This document shows, in pieces, positions 52,894 to 60,572 of a stretch of DNA of 64,000 nt; the first letter of the stretch is position 1, and each line of letters begins with the position of its first letter. The position numbers and the translations under genes are program-made. Source of the stretch: Gaiellaceae bacterium (lineage in GTDB: Bacteria > Actinomycetota > Thermoleophilia > Gaiellales > Gaiellaceae); assembly GCA_026002995.1 (NCBI GenBank), contig BPGK01000001.1, positions 1,550,001 through 1,614,000 of the forward strand, read 5' to 3'. The notes under the pieces are model-generated. The model did not search any database, had not been told where the DNA came from, and worked only from the letters and a program-made list of their open reading frames with translations.

Positions 52894-53496
52894 AGAGCCT
52901 TCCTCGTCTCCCTGTGCGCGATCGCCGTTCTCACCTCAGCGGGAGCGGCGTCCGCGCAACCGCGCGAGCACACGAAGCCCGCGCGCCCCGAAGCCGGAAC
53001 GACCCGGCCCTCCGCCACCGTCGAGGCCCGGCTCGCCGCTCACCTCGACGCGATCCGCCGCTACCGCGGGACGATTCGCTTCTTCGAGCGGCGCCCGGGG
53101 CTCCTTCGCTCAGTGCGCCATCGCGCGAGCGCACGCGCTGCGCTTCGCCGAGCGCAGCGGGGGCTCGCGCTGGCGGAGCGCAGAGTGGCCCGCTTACGAG
53201 CAGCCATCGCCGCTCGCGCGGCGAAGCGGCTCGCGACGCTGCCGCCGAGGAAGGCGATCTGCGTCGTCTTCGGCCGCTACTGCGCCCAGGCTCTCGAGGT
53301 CGCGTGGTGCGAGTCGCGCTTCCAGACGACCGCACGGAACGGGCAGTACCTCGGCCTCTTCCAGATGGGGTCGTCCGAGCGGCGCCTGTTCGGCCACGGG
53401 CCGAGCGCGTACGAGCAGTCGCGAGCCGCGCACCGCTACTTCGTCCGCTCCGGACGAGACTGGAGCCCGTGGGGCTGTCGCTGGGCAGCCCTCTGA
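52891..53496 (+). CDS. secreted lysozyme-like (transglycosylase-like) protein
   Basis: 201 aa from CTG 52891. Signal peptide RAFLVSLCAIAVLTSAGAASA (split as LRAFLVSLCAIAVL and TSAGAASA, cleavage near AQP). The middle (residues about 40-115) is an Arg/Ala-rich helical coiled coil. The end is a lysozyme-like fold: CAQALEVAWCESRFQTTARN, GQYLGLFQMGSSERRLFG and WSPWGCRWAAL, with the Glu in CESRF as candidate catalytic residue. It probably cleaves peptidoglycan outside the membrane. The IS element lies directly upstream. A GTG at 52801 is also in frame but has no signal behind it. Confidence 0.8.
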   Translation: MRAFLVSLCAIAVLTSAGAASAQPREHTKPARPEAGTTRPSATVEARLAAHLDAIRRYRGTIRFFERRPGLLRSVRHRASARAALRRAQRGLALAERRVARLRAAIAARAAKRLATLPPRKAICVVFGRYCAQALEVAWCESRFQTTARNGQYLGLFQMGSSERRLFGHGPSAYEQSRAAHRYFVRSGRDWSPWGCRWAAL

Positions 53497-53502
53497 AGAG
53501 AT

Positions 53503-53525
53503 CGCACTTTTCGTCGCAAAGTGCG
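53503..53525 (+). terminator. hairpin after the lysozyme-like gene
   Basis: Perfect eight-base stem CGCACTTT / AAAGTGCG around loop TCGTCGC, 6 nt after the stop codon. No T-run follows. Confidence 0.55.
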
Positions 53526-53584
53526 GCCCGAACCCTCGCGCGGGGGTTCCCCTCGCGCGTCGCTTCTGCTACCTGTGAGCGAGC

Positions 53585-53794
53585 ATGTGGAGGCAGCGCA
53601 AGCGCGAGCGCCTGCGGCCGCTCGACGAGGCGGCGGCGTACGCGCGCTGTCACGGGGAGCGCGACGACAACGTCCGACTCGTGAAGCTCCCGCCCCGACG
53701 CGCCCGCTACGAGTCGGTGCTCCGGAGCGGCGAGACGATCCGCCTCGACTTCGAGCAGCGTCTCGAGACGCGAGACCCCGAGCCCAGCACCTAA
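53585..53794 (+). CDS. small basic protein, unknown
   Basis: 69 residues, 19 of them Arg or Lys: MWRQRKRERLRPLDEAAAYA, RLVKLPPRRARYESVL, FEQRLETRDPEPST. No signal peptide, Cys motif or known family recognised. A weak TACCTG box lies 9 nt before the ATG. The alternating charge and the defined N-terminus suggest a real gene, but evidence is thin. Confidence 0.4.
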   Translation: MWRQRKRERLRPLDEAAAYARCHGERDDNVRLVKLPPRRARYESVLRSGETIRLDFEQRLETRDPEPST

Positions 53795-53857
53795 CGGCCG
53801 CAGGCCCTGCACGTAGAGGCCGAAGCGCTCGTCCGCTTTCGCTACCCTGTGGGCCTC

Positions 53858-53930
53858 GGCCCATTCGTCTAGCGGCCTAGGACACCGCCCTCTCACGGCG
53901 GCGGCACGGGTTCGAATCCCGTATGGGCCT
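53858..53930 (+). tRNA. tRNA-Glu (CTC)
   Basis: Acceptor stem GGCCCAT / ATGGGCC, D arm TCTAGCGGCCTAGGA, anticodon stem and loop CCGCC-CTCTCAC-GGCGG (anticodon CTC), T arm ACGGGTTCGAATCCCGT, no encoded CCA. A TACCCT box (53843-53848) lies 9 nt upstream. Confidence 0.96.
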
Positions 53931-53961
53931 TCGCCTCCAGCTCGAGAGACCCACGCTCGTC

Positions 53962-53988
53962 GACGGGCGCCCTACCGCGGCGCCCGTC
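53962..53988. terminator. bidirectional hairpin between tRNA-Glu and the Ig-like gene
   Basis: Perfect ten-base stem GACGGGCGCC / GGCGCCCGTC around a seven-base loop. Convergent position between the tRNA and the minus-strand gene ending at 54006. Confidence 0.65.
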
Positions 53989-54005
53989 CGCTCTGTGGAC
54001 GCGAC

Positions 54006-55253
54006 CTAACGGTTCGCCGATCGCTTGGGCGCGACGACGAGCCGGTACGACCGCTTCGCGACGACCCCGAGCTCATCCGTGACCCCGACGACGACCCGAA
54101 AACGACCCGGCTGACGAGGGACGCCCGAGAGCGTCGCGGTCTGGGTGTCGAAGCGAACACCTCGGGGAAGCCTGCCCACAACGACCCACGACGTCGGCGC
54201 GACGCCTCCGGTCGTCACGATTCGGACTCGATACAAGCGGCCGACCCTCGCGGGCCGAAGCGCCAAGGGGCGTGCGATGGTGAGCCGTGGAGCGACACGG
54301 AGCACGCCTGAGTACGTCGCGACCTGGCCGCCCGCGTCTGCCACCGAGACGGAGAAGCGGAAGATCCCCGATGTCGAGGGGCGTCCCGTGATCAGCCCGC
54401 TTGCAGTCAAGGCAACGCCATCCGGCAGAGCGCCCGAGGCGAGCGACCACGTGTACCCCGGCATCCCGCCGGTCGCGGCGAGCTGAACGCGCAGCAGCAC
54501 ACCGACCTCCGCTGCTGGAGTCACCTCGGGTGGGACGAGCACGAGAGGCGTCTTGACCTCGATCGACAGCGCCTTCGTCGCGGATCGGCCGTCGACGAGC
54601 CTCGCGCGGACGACGAAGGAAAACGTCCCGTCCGCGGTCGGCGTTCCCGCGATCACGCCAGTTGCCGGATCGAGCGTCAGCCCCGGGGGCAGTTGTCCTT
54701 CGTCGATCCCCCACGATGGCTCACTCGGGAGCGGTCCCGTCGAGTCGGGGCCGGCCTTCGTCGCGGCAGTGAGGGTCAGGGTGTAGGGAGCACCCGTCGT
54801 CGCCCCCGGTGCGCTCTGCGTCGTGATCACGAGCCCCGCGAGGATCGCGATGCGGAACTCCCGCTCGCTCTTCTTGACGACCGTGCACCACTCGGGGCCT
54901 CCATCCTCGGGACCTATGTCCGAGACCTCCAGGTAGAACGCGTACTCCCCGGCTGTCGTCGGCGTGCCACTGATGAGCCCGTTCGAGCTGATGCTCAGGC
55001 CGGGCGGCATGCTCCCGCTCAGGAGCCGGAACGAGTGGAACGGTTCGCATCCCGCGCGCGCGGTGATCTGCAACGTGTAGGGGGTATCGACGGCGCCCGG
55101 CGGGCAGATTCGAGGTCCGCTCGGACCGGACTCGATGCACGGAGTGTCGTTGAATGCGAGCGACGCGGCGCCCGGGACGACGGCGAGGGCTGCTCCCACC
55201 GCCACGGCGAGAACGACGAGGAGACGCAGCGGGGACAGAGGGCGGCGCGTCAC
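54006..55253 (-). CDS. secreted protein with tandem Ig-like (He_PIG) domains
   Basis: 415 aa from GTG 55253, 9 nt after TACCGT (55263-55268). Signal peptide SPLRLLVVLAVAVGAALAVV. Four repeats of about 80-95 residues follow, each with the pattern PYTLTLTA...PPGLTLDPATGVIAGTPT...GTFSFVV: SMPPGLSISSNGLISGTPTT, QLPPGLTLDPATGVIAGTPT, ALPDGVALTASGLITGRPST, RLPRGVRFDTQTATLSGVPR. The last repeat is more divergent and basic (KRSYRLVVAPKRSANR). Four Cys in the first repeat could form disulfides. Role unknown; such domains occur in surface and adhesive proteins. No sortase signal or C-terminal anchor. Confidence 0.8.
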   Translation of the reverse strand: MTRRPLSPLRLLVVLAVAVGAALAVVPGAASLAFNDTPCIESGPSGPRICPPGAVDTPYTLQITARAGCEPFHSFRLLSGSMPPGLSISSNGLISGTPTTAGEYAFYLEVSDIGPEDGGPEWCTVVKKSEREFRIAILAGLVITTQSAPGATTGAPYTLTLTAATKAGPDSTGPLPSEPSWGIDEGQLPPGLTLDPATGVIAGTPTADGTFSFVVRARLVDGRSATKALSIEVKTPLVLVPPEVTPAAEVGVLLRVQLAATGGMPGYTWSLASGALPDGVALTASGLITGRPSTSGIFRFSVSVADAGGQVATYSGVLRVAPRLTIARPLALRPARVGRLYRVRIVTTGGVAPTSWVVVGRLPRGVRFDTQTATLSGVPRQPGRFRVVVGVTDELGVVAKRSYRLVVAPKRSANR

Positions 55254-55312
55254 GGGCTTGGCACGGTAGCAGAGCGATCCGCGGGATCCTTTGAGGGATC
55301 CGTAAGGATCGC

Positions 55313-55744
55313 TTAGGGCACGCGCAGGACGACGAGCTCGGCGACGCAGACAGGCTTTTCGAAGCCCTCCCGCTCGACCGTCGCCTCGATCGTCGCCCGC
55401 TCCCCGAGAGGGATCTCCTCCACTGAGAGCACGCGGAACCGTCCGCGAATCCGACTGCCGGACGGCACGGGCGCAGGGAAGCGCACACGGTTCGTGCCGT
55501 AGTTCACAGCCATCGCAGCCTCGCCAGGGAGCACCTCGTAGAGCATCGGCACGCAGAGGGAGAGCGTCAGGAACCCGTGCGCGATCGTCGTCCCGAAGGG
55601 GCCCTCGGCGGCACGCGCCGGGTCGGTGTGGATCCACTGCGGGTCGTCGGTGGCGGCGGCGAAGGCGTCGATCCGCTCTTGGGTGACCTCGAGCCACGAA
55701 GTCGGCCCGAGCTCGCACCCGACGAGGTCTGCAAACGACCTCAC
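55313..55744 (-). CDS. MaoC-like (R)-specific enoyl-CoA hydratase
   Basis: 143 aa hot-dog fold protein. Hydratase motif with catalytic Asp and His: AAATDDPQWIHTDPARAAEG, then FGTTIAHGFLTLSLCVPMLY, and NRVRFPAPVPSGSRIRGRFR. It probably hydrates or dehydrates an acyl-CoA. GTG 55744 overlaps the gltX stop (GTGA), so it is coupled to gltX though the functions seem unrelated. Confidence 0.88.
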   Translation of the reverse strand: MRSFADLVGCELGPTSWLEVTQERIDAFAAATDDPQWIHTDPARAAEGPFGTTIAHGFLTLSLCVPMLYEVLPGEAAMAVNYGTNRVRFPAPVPSGSRIRGRFRVLSVEEIPLGERATIEATVEREGFEKPVCVAELVVLRVP

Positions 55745-57000
55745 GCTGCCACGCTCGCGGCGGCGCGGATGCGCGAGAGGGCGGTCTCGCGGCCGAGGAG
55801 CTCGAGCGACTCGTACAGCCCCGGCGAGACGCGCGAGCCGGTCACCGCGACCCGGATCGAGGGGTAGACGGAGCGCGGCTTCTCGCCGAGCTCGTCGCAG
55901 AGCGCCTTCAGAGCCTGCTCAATCGCGTCGGCACGCCAGGGCTCGACCCGCTCGAGCGCTCGCTCGGCCTCGCGCAGGATGCGAGAGTCGAGCAGGCTCG
56001 GGTCCGGCTCCACGTCGCCGAACAGGAACCCGGCGAAGGCCGGGAACTCGCCGAGACGCGTGATCTTCTCCTGGACGAGCGGAGCGGCCGCTCGGATCCG
56101 CTCCTCGGGCCAGTCGTAGCCCTGCTCGCGCAGGTACGCGACGAGCCGGTCCGCGTACTCCTCGGGCGGGAAGGAGCGCAGGTAGACGCCGTTCATCCAG
56201 TCGAGCTTCGCGTAGTCGAACGTCGCCGGGCTCGAGCCGACGCGCTCGAGCGAGAAGCGCTCGATCAGCTCCTCGCGGGACATGATCGTCGTCTCCCCGT
56301 CCGGCGCCCAGCCGAGGAGCGCGAGGAAGTTCATGAGCGCCTCGGGGACGTAGCCTGCGGCGCGGAACTCGTCGACGGAGACCGCGCCGTGGCGCTTGGA
56401 CAGCTTTTTGCCGTCCCCCCCGAAGACGTTCGGCACGTGCGCATAGACCGGGGGCTCGGCGCCGAGCGCGCGCAGGACGACGAGCTGCTTCGGCGTGTTC
56501 GAGACGTGGTCGTCGCCCCGGATCACGTGCGTGATGCCGTCGAGCCAGTCCTCGAGCGGCGAGGCGAAGTTGTACGTCGGCCGGCCATCGGAGCGGACGA
56601 GCACGAGGTCCTCGAGCTCGGCGGCGGGGAACTCGATCCGACCCTTGATCGCGTCCTCCCAGCCGACGACGCCCTCGTCGGGCATGCGGATCCGGATCGC
56701 CCCCTCGTCTTCGTAGGCCTTGCCCTCGGCCACGAGCCGTCGCGCCTCCTCCTGCGCCCGCCCCATACGGTCGAGCTGGAACGTCGTCTCGCCGTCCCAG
56801 TCGATCCCGAGCCAGCGCAGCGAACGCTCGATCTGCGCCACCGACTCGGCAACCTCGCGGCTCGTGTCGGTGTTCTCGATCCGCAGGAGGCACTCGCCGC
56901 CACGCCCGCGGGCGAAGAGCCAGTTGAAGAGGAACGTGCGAACGCCGCCGATGTGGAGGAAGCCGGTGGGCGAGGGCGCCATGCGGACGCGGACGGACAC
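55741..57000 (-). CDS. gltX: glutamyl-tRNA synthetase
   Basis: 419 aa class I enzyme, a little below the usual 460-490. Seen: HIGH region MAPSPTGFLHIGGVRTFLFNW, IENTDTSREV, RGDDHVSNTPKQLVVLRALG, and the KMSKS equivalent KLSKRHG. The C-terminal anticodon-binding helical domain is somewhat short. GTG 57000 lies 6 nt after TACACT (57007-57012). Whether it discriminates Gln from Glu tRNAs cannot be read by eye. Confidence 0.95.
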   Translation of the reverse strand: MSVRVRMAPSPTGFLHIGGVRTFLFNWLFARGRGGECLLRIENTDTSREVAESVAQIERSLRWLGIDWDGETTFQLDRMGRAQEEARRLVAEGKAYEDEGAIRIRMPDEGVVGWEDAIKGRIEFPAAELEDLVLVRSDGRPTYNFASPLEDWLDGITHVIRGDDHVSNTPKQLVVLRALGAEPPVYAHVPNVFGGDGKKLSKRHGAVSVDEFRAAGYVPEALMNFLALLGWAPDGETTIMSREELIERFSLERVGSSPATFDYAKLDWMNGVYLRSFPPEEYADRLVAYLREQGYDWPEERIRAAAPLVQEKITRLGEFPAFAGFLFGDVEPDPSLLDSRILREAERALERVEPWRADAIEQALKALCDELGEKPRSVYPSIRVAVTGSRVSPGLYESLELLGRETALSRIRAAASVAA

Positions 57001-57118
57001 GACGGGAGTGTAGGGGCGCGGGTGCCTCGCCCCCTCGTCGTTCCTCCACGCGGGCGGCTCGAGGGTCGCCCCGACGGCCTCGCCCCCAACCGCTTGCTCC
57101 GCCCCTACGATCCCACCC

Positions 57119-57982
57119 GTGCTCTTCGGCGCCCACGTGTCCGCCGCGGGCGGGATCTCGAACGCGATCGACCGGATCGCGGAGGTCGGCGGCGACGCCG
57201 TCCAGGTCTTCACCCAGAGCCCGCGCATGTGGAAGCCAACCACGTACTCGGTAGAGGAGCTCGCGCGCTTCCGCGAGCGCCGCGAGGCGGCCGGCGTGGG
57301 CCACGTCTCATGCCACGCGCTCTACCTCGTGAACCTCGCGAGCCGCGACCCCGAGATCCGCGAGAAGTCCGTCGTCGCCTTGCGGGCAACCTTGGAGACC
57401 GCCCGGGCGATCGAGGCGGACGCCGTCGTCTTCCACGTCGGCTCCCACCTCGGGTACGGCTTCGAGGAGGCCGTCGCGGTCGTCGCGGGCGCGCTCCGCG
57501 ACCTGCTCGAGCTGACGAGCGAGCGCCTCTGGCTCTGCGTGGAGAACACCGCCGGTGCGGGTGGGACGATCGGGCGCTCCCTCGACGAGCTGGCGGCGCT
57601 CTGCGATGCGGTCGATCGTCATCCCCGCCTCGGGCTCTGCCTCGACTCGTGCCACCTGTGGGCGTCGGGAGTCGACGTCTCCGACGCCGCGGCGCTCGAG
57701 GCCACGCTCGGCGAGCTCGATACTCGGATCGGGCTCGACCGAGTGCGCGCGCTCCACGTCAACGACTCGCAGACTCCGCTCGGCTCGAACCGCGACCGCC
57801 ACGATCGCGTCGGCCACGGCCTCCTCGGAGACGGGCTCGCGACCTTCCTCGGCCACCCGGCGTTCGCCGACCTGCCAGCGATTACGGAGACGTGGGAGGA
57901 CGCGACCGACCTCGCGCGCATGCGCGACCTCCACCGTCGCGGGAGGCGGCGCTGGGCGCGCCGCCTGCGCCTCAGTCGCTGA
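57119..57982 (+). CDS. nfo: endonuclease IV (AP endonuclease)
   Basis: Cuts abasic sites, a zinc enzyme. 287 aa. Seen: LFGAHVSAAGGISNAIDRIA, FTQSPRMWK, VFHVGSHLGYGFEEA (His), CVENTAGAGGTIGRSLDEL (Glu), LCLDSCHLWASGVDV (Asp, His), HVNDSQTPLGSNRDRHDRVG and AITETWED. GTG 57119 lies 7 nt after TACGAT (57106-57111). Its 3' end overlaps a convergent Cys-rich gene by 11 bp. Confidence 0.95.
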   Translation: MLFGAHVSAAGGISNAIDRIAEVGGDAVQVFTQSPRMWKPTTYSVEELARFRERREAAGVGHVSCHALYLVNLASRDPEIREKSVVALRATLETARAIEADAVVFHVGSHLGYGFEEAVAVVAGALRDLLELTSERLWLCVENTAGAGGTIGRSLDELAALCDAVDRHPRLGLCLDSCHLWASGVDVSDAAALEATLGELDTRIGLDRVRALHVNDSQTPLGSNRDRHDRVGHGLLGDGLATFLGHPAFADLPAITETWEDATDLARMRDLHRRGRRRWARRLRLSR

Positions 57983-58376
57983 GCGTCGCGAACACGCGGA
58001 ACGTCGCGCGCTCGGCGGGGAGCTCGTGGAACTCCGGATTCCGGCAGCCGAGCTCGTCCGCGCGCTGGGGGTACGTCTCGAGCACCTCGGTCTCGCACAT
58101 CGGGAGCGGCGCCCGCCGCGCCCGAACGGCGCCGAACCCTGTGCGGCTGCGCTCGGCGCGCTGGAGGAGCTCGAGGTCGATCTCGACGTCGAAGACCTTC
58201 TGCAGGCACCCCATGTACGTATGCCCCCAGGCCTCGTACGAGTAGACGAACGGGCACCCCGTCCGCAGGCACGCGCCCGGGTGGACCACCTTCTCGCAGT
58301 GCACGTCGCAGTGACGGCACTCGACCTCGTCCTGGACGCGGAGGGGGATCGACGTCTCGACTGTCGCGTTGTCCAC
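57972..58376 (-). CDS. Cys/His-rich probable zinc-binding protein, unknown
   Basis: 134 aa from GTG 58376, 6 nt after CACAAT (58383-58388). Eight Cys (20, 23, 27, 36, 41, 57, 94, 111) and several His. The first five form CxxCxxxC ... CxxxxC inside ECRHCDVHCEKVVHPGACLR and TGCPFVYSYEAWGHTYMGCL. A C-terminal part (about 85-125) is PLPMCETEVLETYPQRADEL. This suggests a structural or catalytic zinc or iron-sulfur site. I recognise no named family. Confidence 0.65.
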   Translation of the reverse strand: MDNATVETSIPLRVQDEVECRHCDVHCEKVVHPGACLRTGCPFVYSYEAWGHTYMGCLQKVFDVEIDLELLQRAERSRTGFGAVRARRAPLPMCETEVLETYPQRADELGCRNPEFHELPAERATFRVFATLSD

Positions 58377-58485
58377 GAGCCGATTGTGTGCGCCGCGGGC
58401 AAGCGTGCGCAAGACTTGACAAACCGCGTGTTTTCAGGCAGTGGCGGCGAGGGCGTGTCCGCGGCGCCCGCGTCGGACGGTGTGA

Positions 58486-59517
58486 TCAGGCAAGAAGCGT
58501 CTCCCCGATCAGACGCGAGGCGTCCGCGATGTCGGCGTCGCTCACCTGGAGGTGCGTCACGGCACGGATCACGGTCGGGTGGATCGTCGCCGAGAGACCG
58601 ACCCCCGCCTCCCGGAGCCGCGCGAGCGCCTCGTCCCTCCCCAGCCCGAGCGGGGCAAGGTCGATCTGGACGAAGTTCGTCTCCACACGCTCGAGGTCGA
58701 TCGGCACGCCCGCGGCGTGGAGTGCCTCCGCTAGCCGCCGCGCTCTCACGTGGTCGTCGGCGAGCCGCCCGACGTGGTGGTCGAGCGCGTACAGGCCCCC
58801 GGCCGCGACGATGCCCGCCTGACGCATGGCGCCGCCGAAGAGGTGCTTCTCGCGCCAGGCTCGCCCCAGGAGCTCCTCCGAGCCCGCGAGCAGCGCGCCG
58901 AGCGGGCAGCCGAGGCCCTTGGAGAGGCAGAGCGTCACCGTGTCGAAGCGGGAGGCGATACGTGCGGGCTCGACCCCCTGCGCCGTCGCCGCGTTCAGCA
59001 GGCGCGCCCCGTCGAGGTGGAGCGCGAGCCCGAGCTCGCGGGCGGCCTCGACGACCGCGTCGAGCTCGTCGAGCGGCCACACCCGTCCGCCCGCGTTGTT
59101 GTGCGTGTCCTCGAGCGAGAGCACAGTCGCGCGCTGGTCGGCCGCCTTCGTGCTCGGCGCCGCAGCCGCCCGCACCTGCTCCGCGCGCAGCCGGCCCCCC
59201 TCGCCGGGCAGCCCCCGCGTGAGGAGCCCGGCGTGGGCCGCGACGCCGCCGTACTCGTAGACGAGAACGTGCGACGTCTCCTCGGCGAGCAGCACGTCGC
59301 CGGGCCGGCCGTGGAGCTTGAGGGCGATCTGGTTCGCCATCGTCGCCGTGGGCAGGAAGAGGGCTGCCTCGTGGCCGAGGAGCGCGGCGACACGGTCCTG
59401 TAAGGCGGTCACCGTCGGGTCCTCGCGCTTCTGCTCGTCGCCGACCGCCGCGGCCGCGATCGCCGCGCGCATCCCCTCCGTCGGGGTCGTGACGGTGTCC
59501 GAGCGGAGGTCGATCAC
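58486..59517 (-). CDS. ltaE: low-specificity L-threonine aldolase
   Basis: PLP enzyme that splits L-threonine/allo-threonine to glycine and acetaldehyde. 343 aa. Seen: [48 protein letters not shown], the PLP Asp in [13 protein letters not shown] and the Lys in [17 protein letters not shown]. Its product glycine is the substrate of the glycine cleavage genes nearby. GTG 59517 lies 7 nt after TAGCGT. Confidence 0.95.
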   Translation of the reverse strand: MIDLRSDTVTTPTEGMRAAIAAAAVGDEQKREDPTVTALQDRVAALLGHEAALFLPTATMANQIALKLHGRPGDVLLAEETSHVLVYEYGGVAAHAGLLTRGLPGEGGRLRAEQVRAAAAPSTKAADQRATVLSLEDTHNNAGGRVWPLDELDAVVEAARELGLALHLDGARLLNAATAQGVEPARIASRFDTVTLCLSKGLGCPLGALLAGSEELLGRAWREKHLFGGAMRQAGIVAAGGLYALDHHVGRLADDHVRARRLAEALHAAGVPIDLERVETNFVQIDLAPLGLGRDEALARLREAGVGLSATIHPTVIRAVTHLQVSDADIADASRLIGETLLA

Positions 59518-59524
59518 GGTCCCG

Positions 59525-59534
59525 ACGCTACCGT
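59525..59534. promoter_or_regulatory. symmetric bidirectional -10 element (ltaE / rlmN)
   Basis: The plus strand reads ACGCTACCGT. On the minus strand TAGCGT ends 7 nt before ltaE GTG 59517. On the plus strand TACCGT ends 6 nt before rlmN GTG 59541. Both share the central TA, and the two starts are only 23 bp apart. Confidence 0.6.
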
Positions 59535-59540
59535 GCGGAC

Positions 59541-60572
59541 GTGGATCTCGCGCTCTTGGAACGGACGCTCGCCGAGCGCGGCGAGCCCGCCTATCGCGCC
59601 CGTCAGGTGTGGGAGTGGACCTCGCGCGGAGCCGCCTCCTACGGGGAGATGACGACGCTCCCGCAGAGGCTCCGTCGATCCCTCGAGGAGGAGGTGCCGT
59701 TCTCGACGCTCGAGGTCGTCGCCGAGCGCGTCTCGCGCGACGGCACCGTGAAGACGCTCTTCCGCACGCACGACGGCCACCCCGTCGAGGCCGTGCTGAT
59801 GCGTTACCGAGACGGGCGCCGCTCGCTCTGCCTCTCCTCGCAGTCGGGCTGCCCGCTCACCTGCACGTTCTGTGCCACCGGGCGGATGCGCTTCGGGCGC
59901 AACCTCACGGCCTCCGAGATCCTCGACCAGGCGCTCCACTTCCGCCGCCGCGAGCCCGTGAGCCACGCCGTCTACATGGGGATGGGCGAGCCGTTCCTGA
60001 ACGTCGAGAACGTGCTCGCTTCGGCCCATCGCCTGCCCGACCTCGGGATCACGCACCGGCGGACGACGATCTCCACCGTCGGCTGGCTGCCCGGGCTGCG
60101 ACGGTTCGTGGACGAGGTCGCGCACCCGATCCGCCTCGCCCTCTCGCTCCACGCGGCAGACCCGGCGAAGCGCTCGGAGCTCATGCCGGTGAACGACCGC
60201 TACCCGCTCGCCGACGTGCTCGCAGAATGCCGCCGCTACGTCGCGCTCCGCCGGAGGAAGGTCTTCGTGGAGGTCGTGATGCTCGCCGGCGTGAACGACT
60301 CCGAGGAGGACGCGCGCGCCCTCGCCGCGCTCCTGGACGGCCGCTCGTTCAAGGTCAACCTCATCCCCTACAACCCGACCGGACGCTACGAGGGCTCCTC
60401 GCGCGATGCGATCGAGCGCTTCAAGCGCGTCCTCGAGCGCGCGCGCATTCCGGCGACGGTGCGGCTCACCCGCGGCCGCGACATCGAGGCCGCCTGCGGC
60501 CAGCTCGCGGTCACGGTGCGAGGGCGTCAGCTCCGCGCGGCCCGCTCCACCGCGGGCTCCTCGAACGCGTAG
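59541..60572 (+). CDS. rlmN: 23S rRNA (adenine2503-C2)-methyltransferase RlmN
   Basis: Radical SAM enzyme modifying A2503 of 23S rRNA (and A37 of some tRNAs). 343 aa. The iron-sulfur cluster ligands are Cys104, Cys108 and Cys111 ([13 protein letters not shown]). Also [65 protein letters not shown] and the C-terminal catalytic Cys in EAACGQLAV. Its 3' end overlaps gcvPB by 46 bp. Confidence 0.96.
   Translation: MDLALLERTLAERGEPAYRARQVWEWTSRGAASYGEMTTLPQRLRRSLEEEVPFSTLEVVAERVSRDGTVKTLFRTHDGHPVEAVLMRYRDGRRSLCLSSQSGCPLTCTFCATGRMRFGRNLTASEILDQALHFRRREPVSHAVYMGMGEPFLNVENVLASAHRLPDLGITHRRTTISTVGWLPGLRRFVDEVAHPIRLALSLHAADPAKRSELMPVNDRYPLADVLAECRRYVALRRRKVFVEVVMLAGVNDSEEDARALAALLDGRSFKVNLIPYNPTGRYEGSSRDAIERFKRVLERARIPATVRLTRGRDIEAACGQLAVTVRGRQLRAARSTAGSSNA

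Noticed and set aside
58416-58421. Perfect TTGACA on the plus strand
   Set aside because: No TAnnnT hexamer at 16-18 nt and no plus-strand gene downstream, so probably chance.
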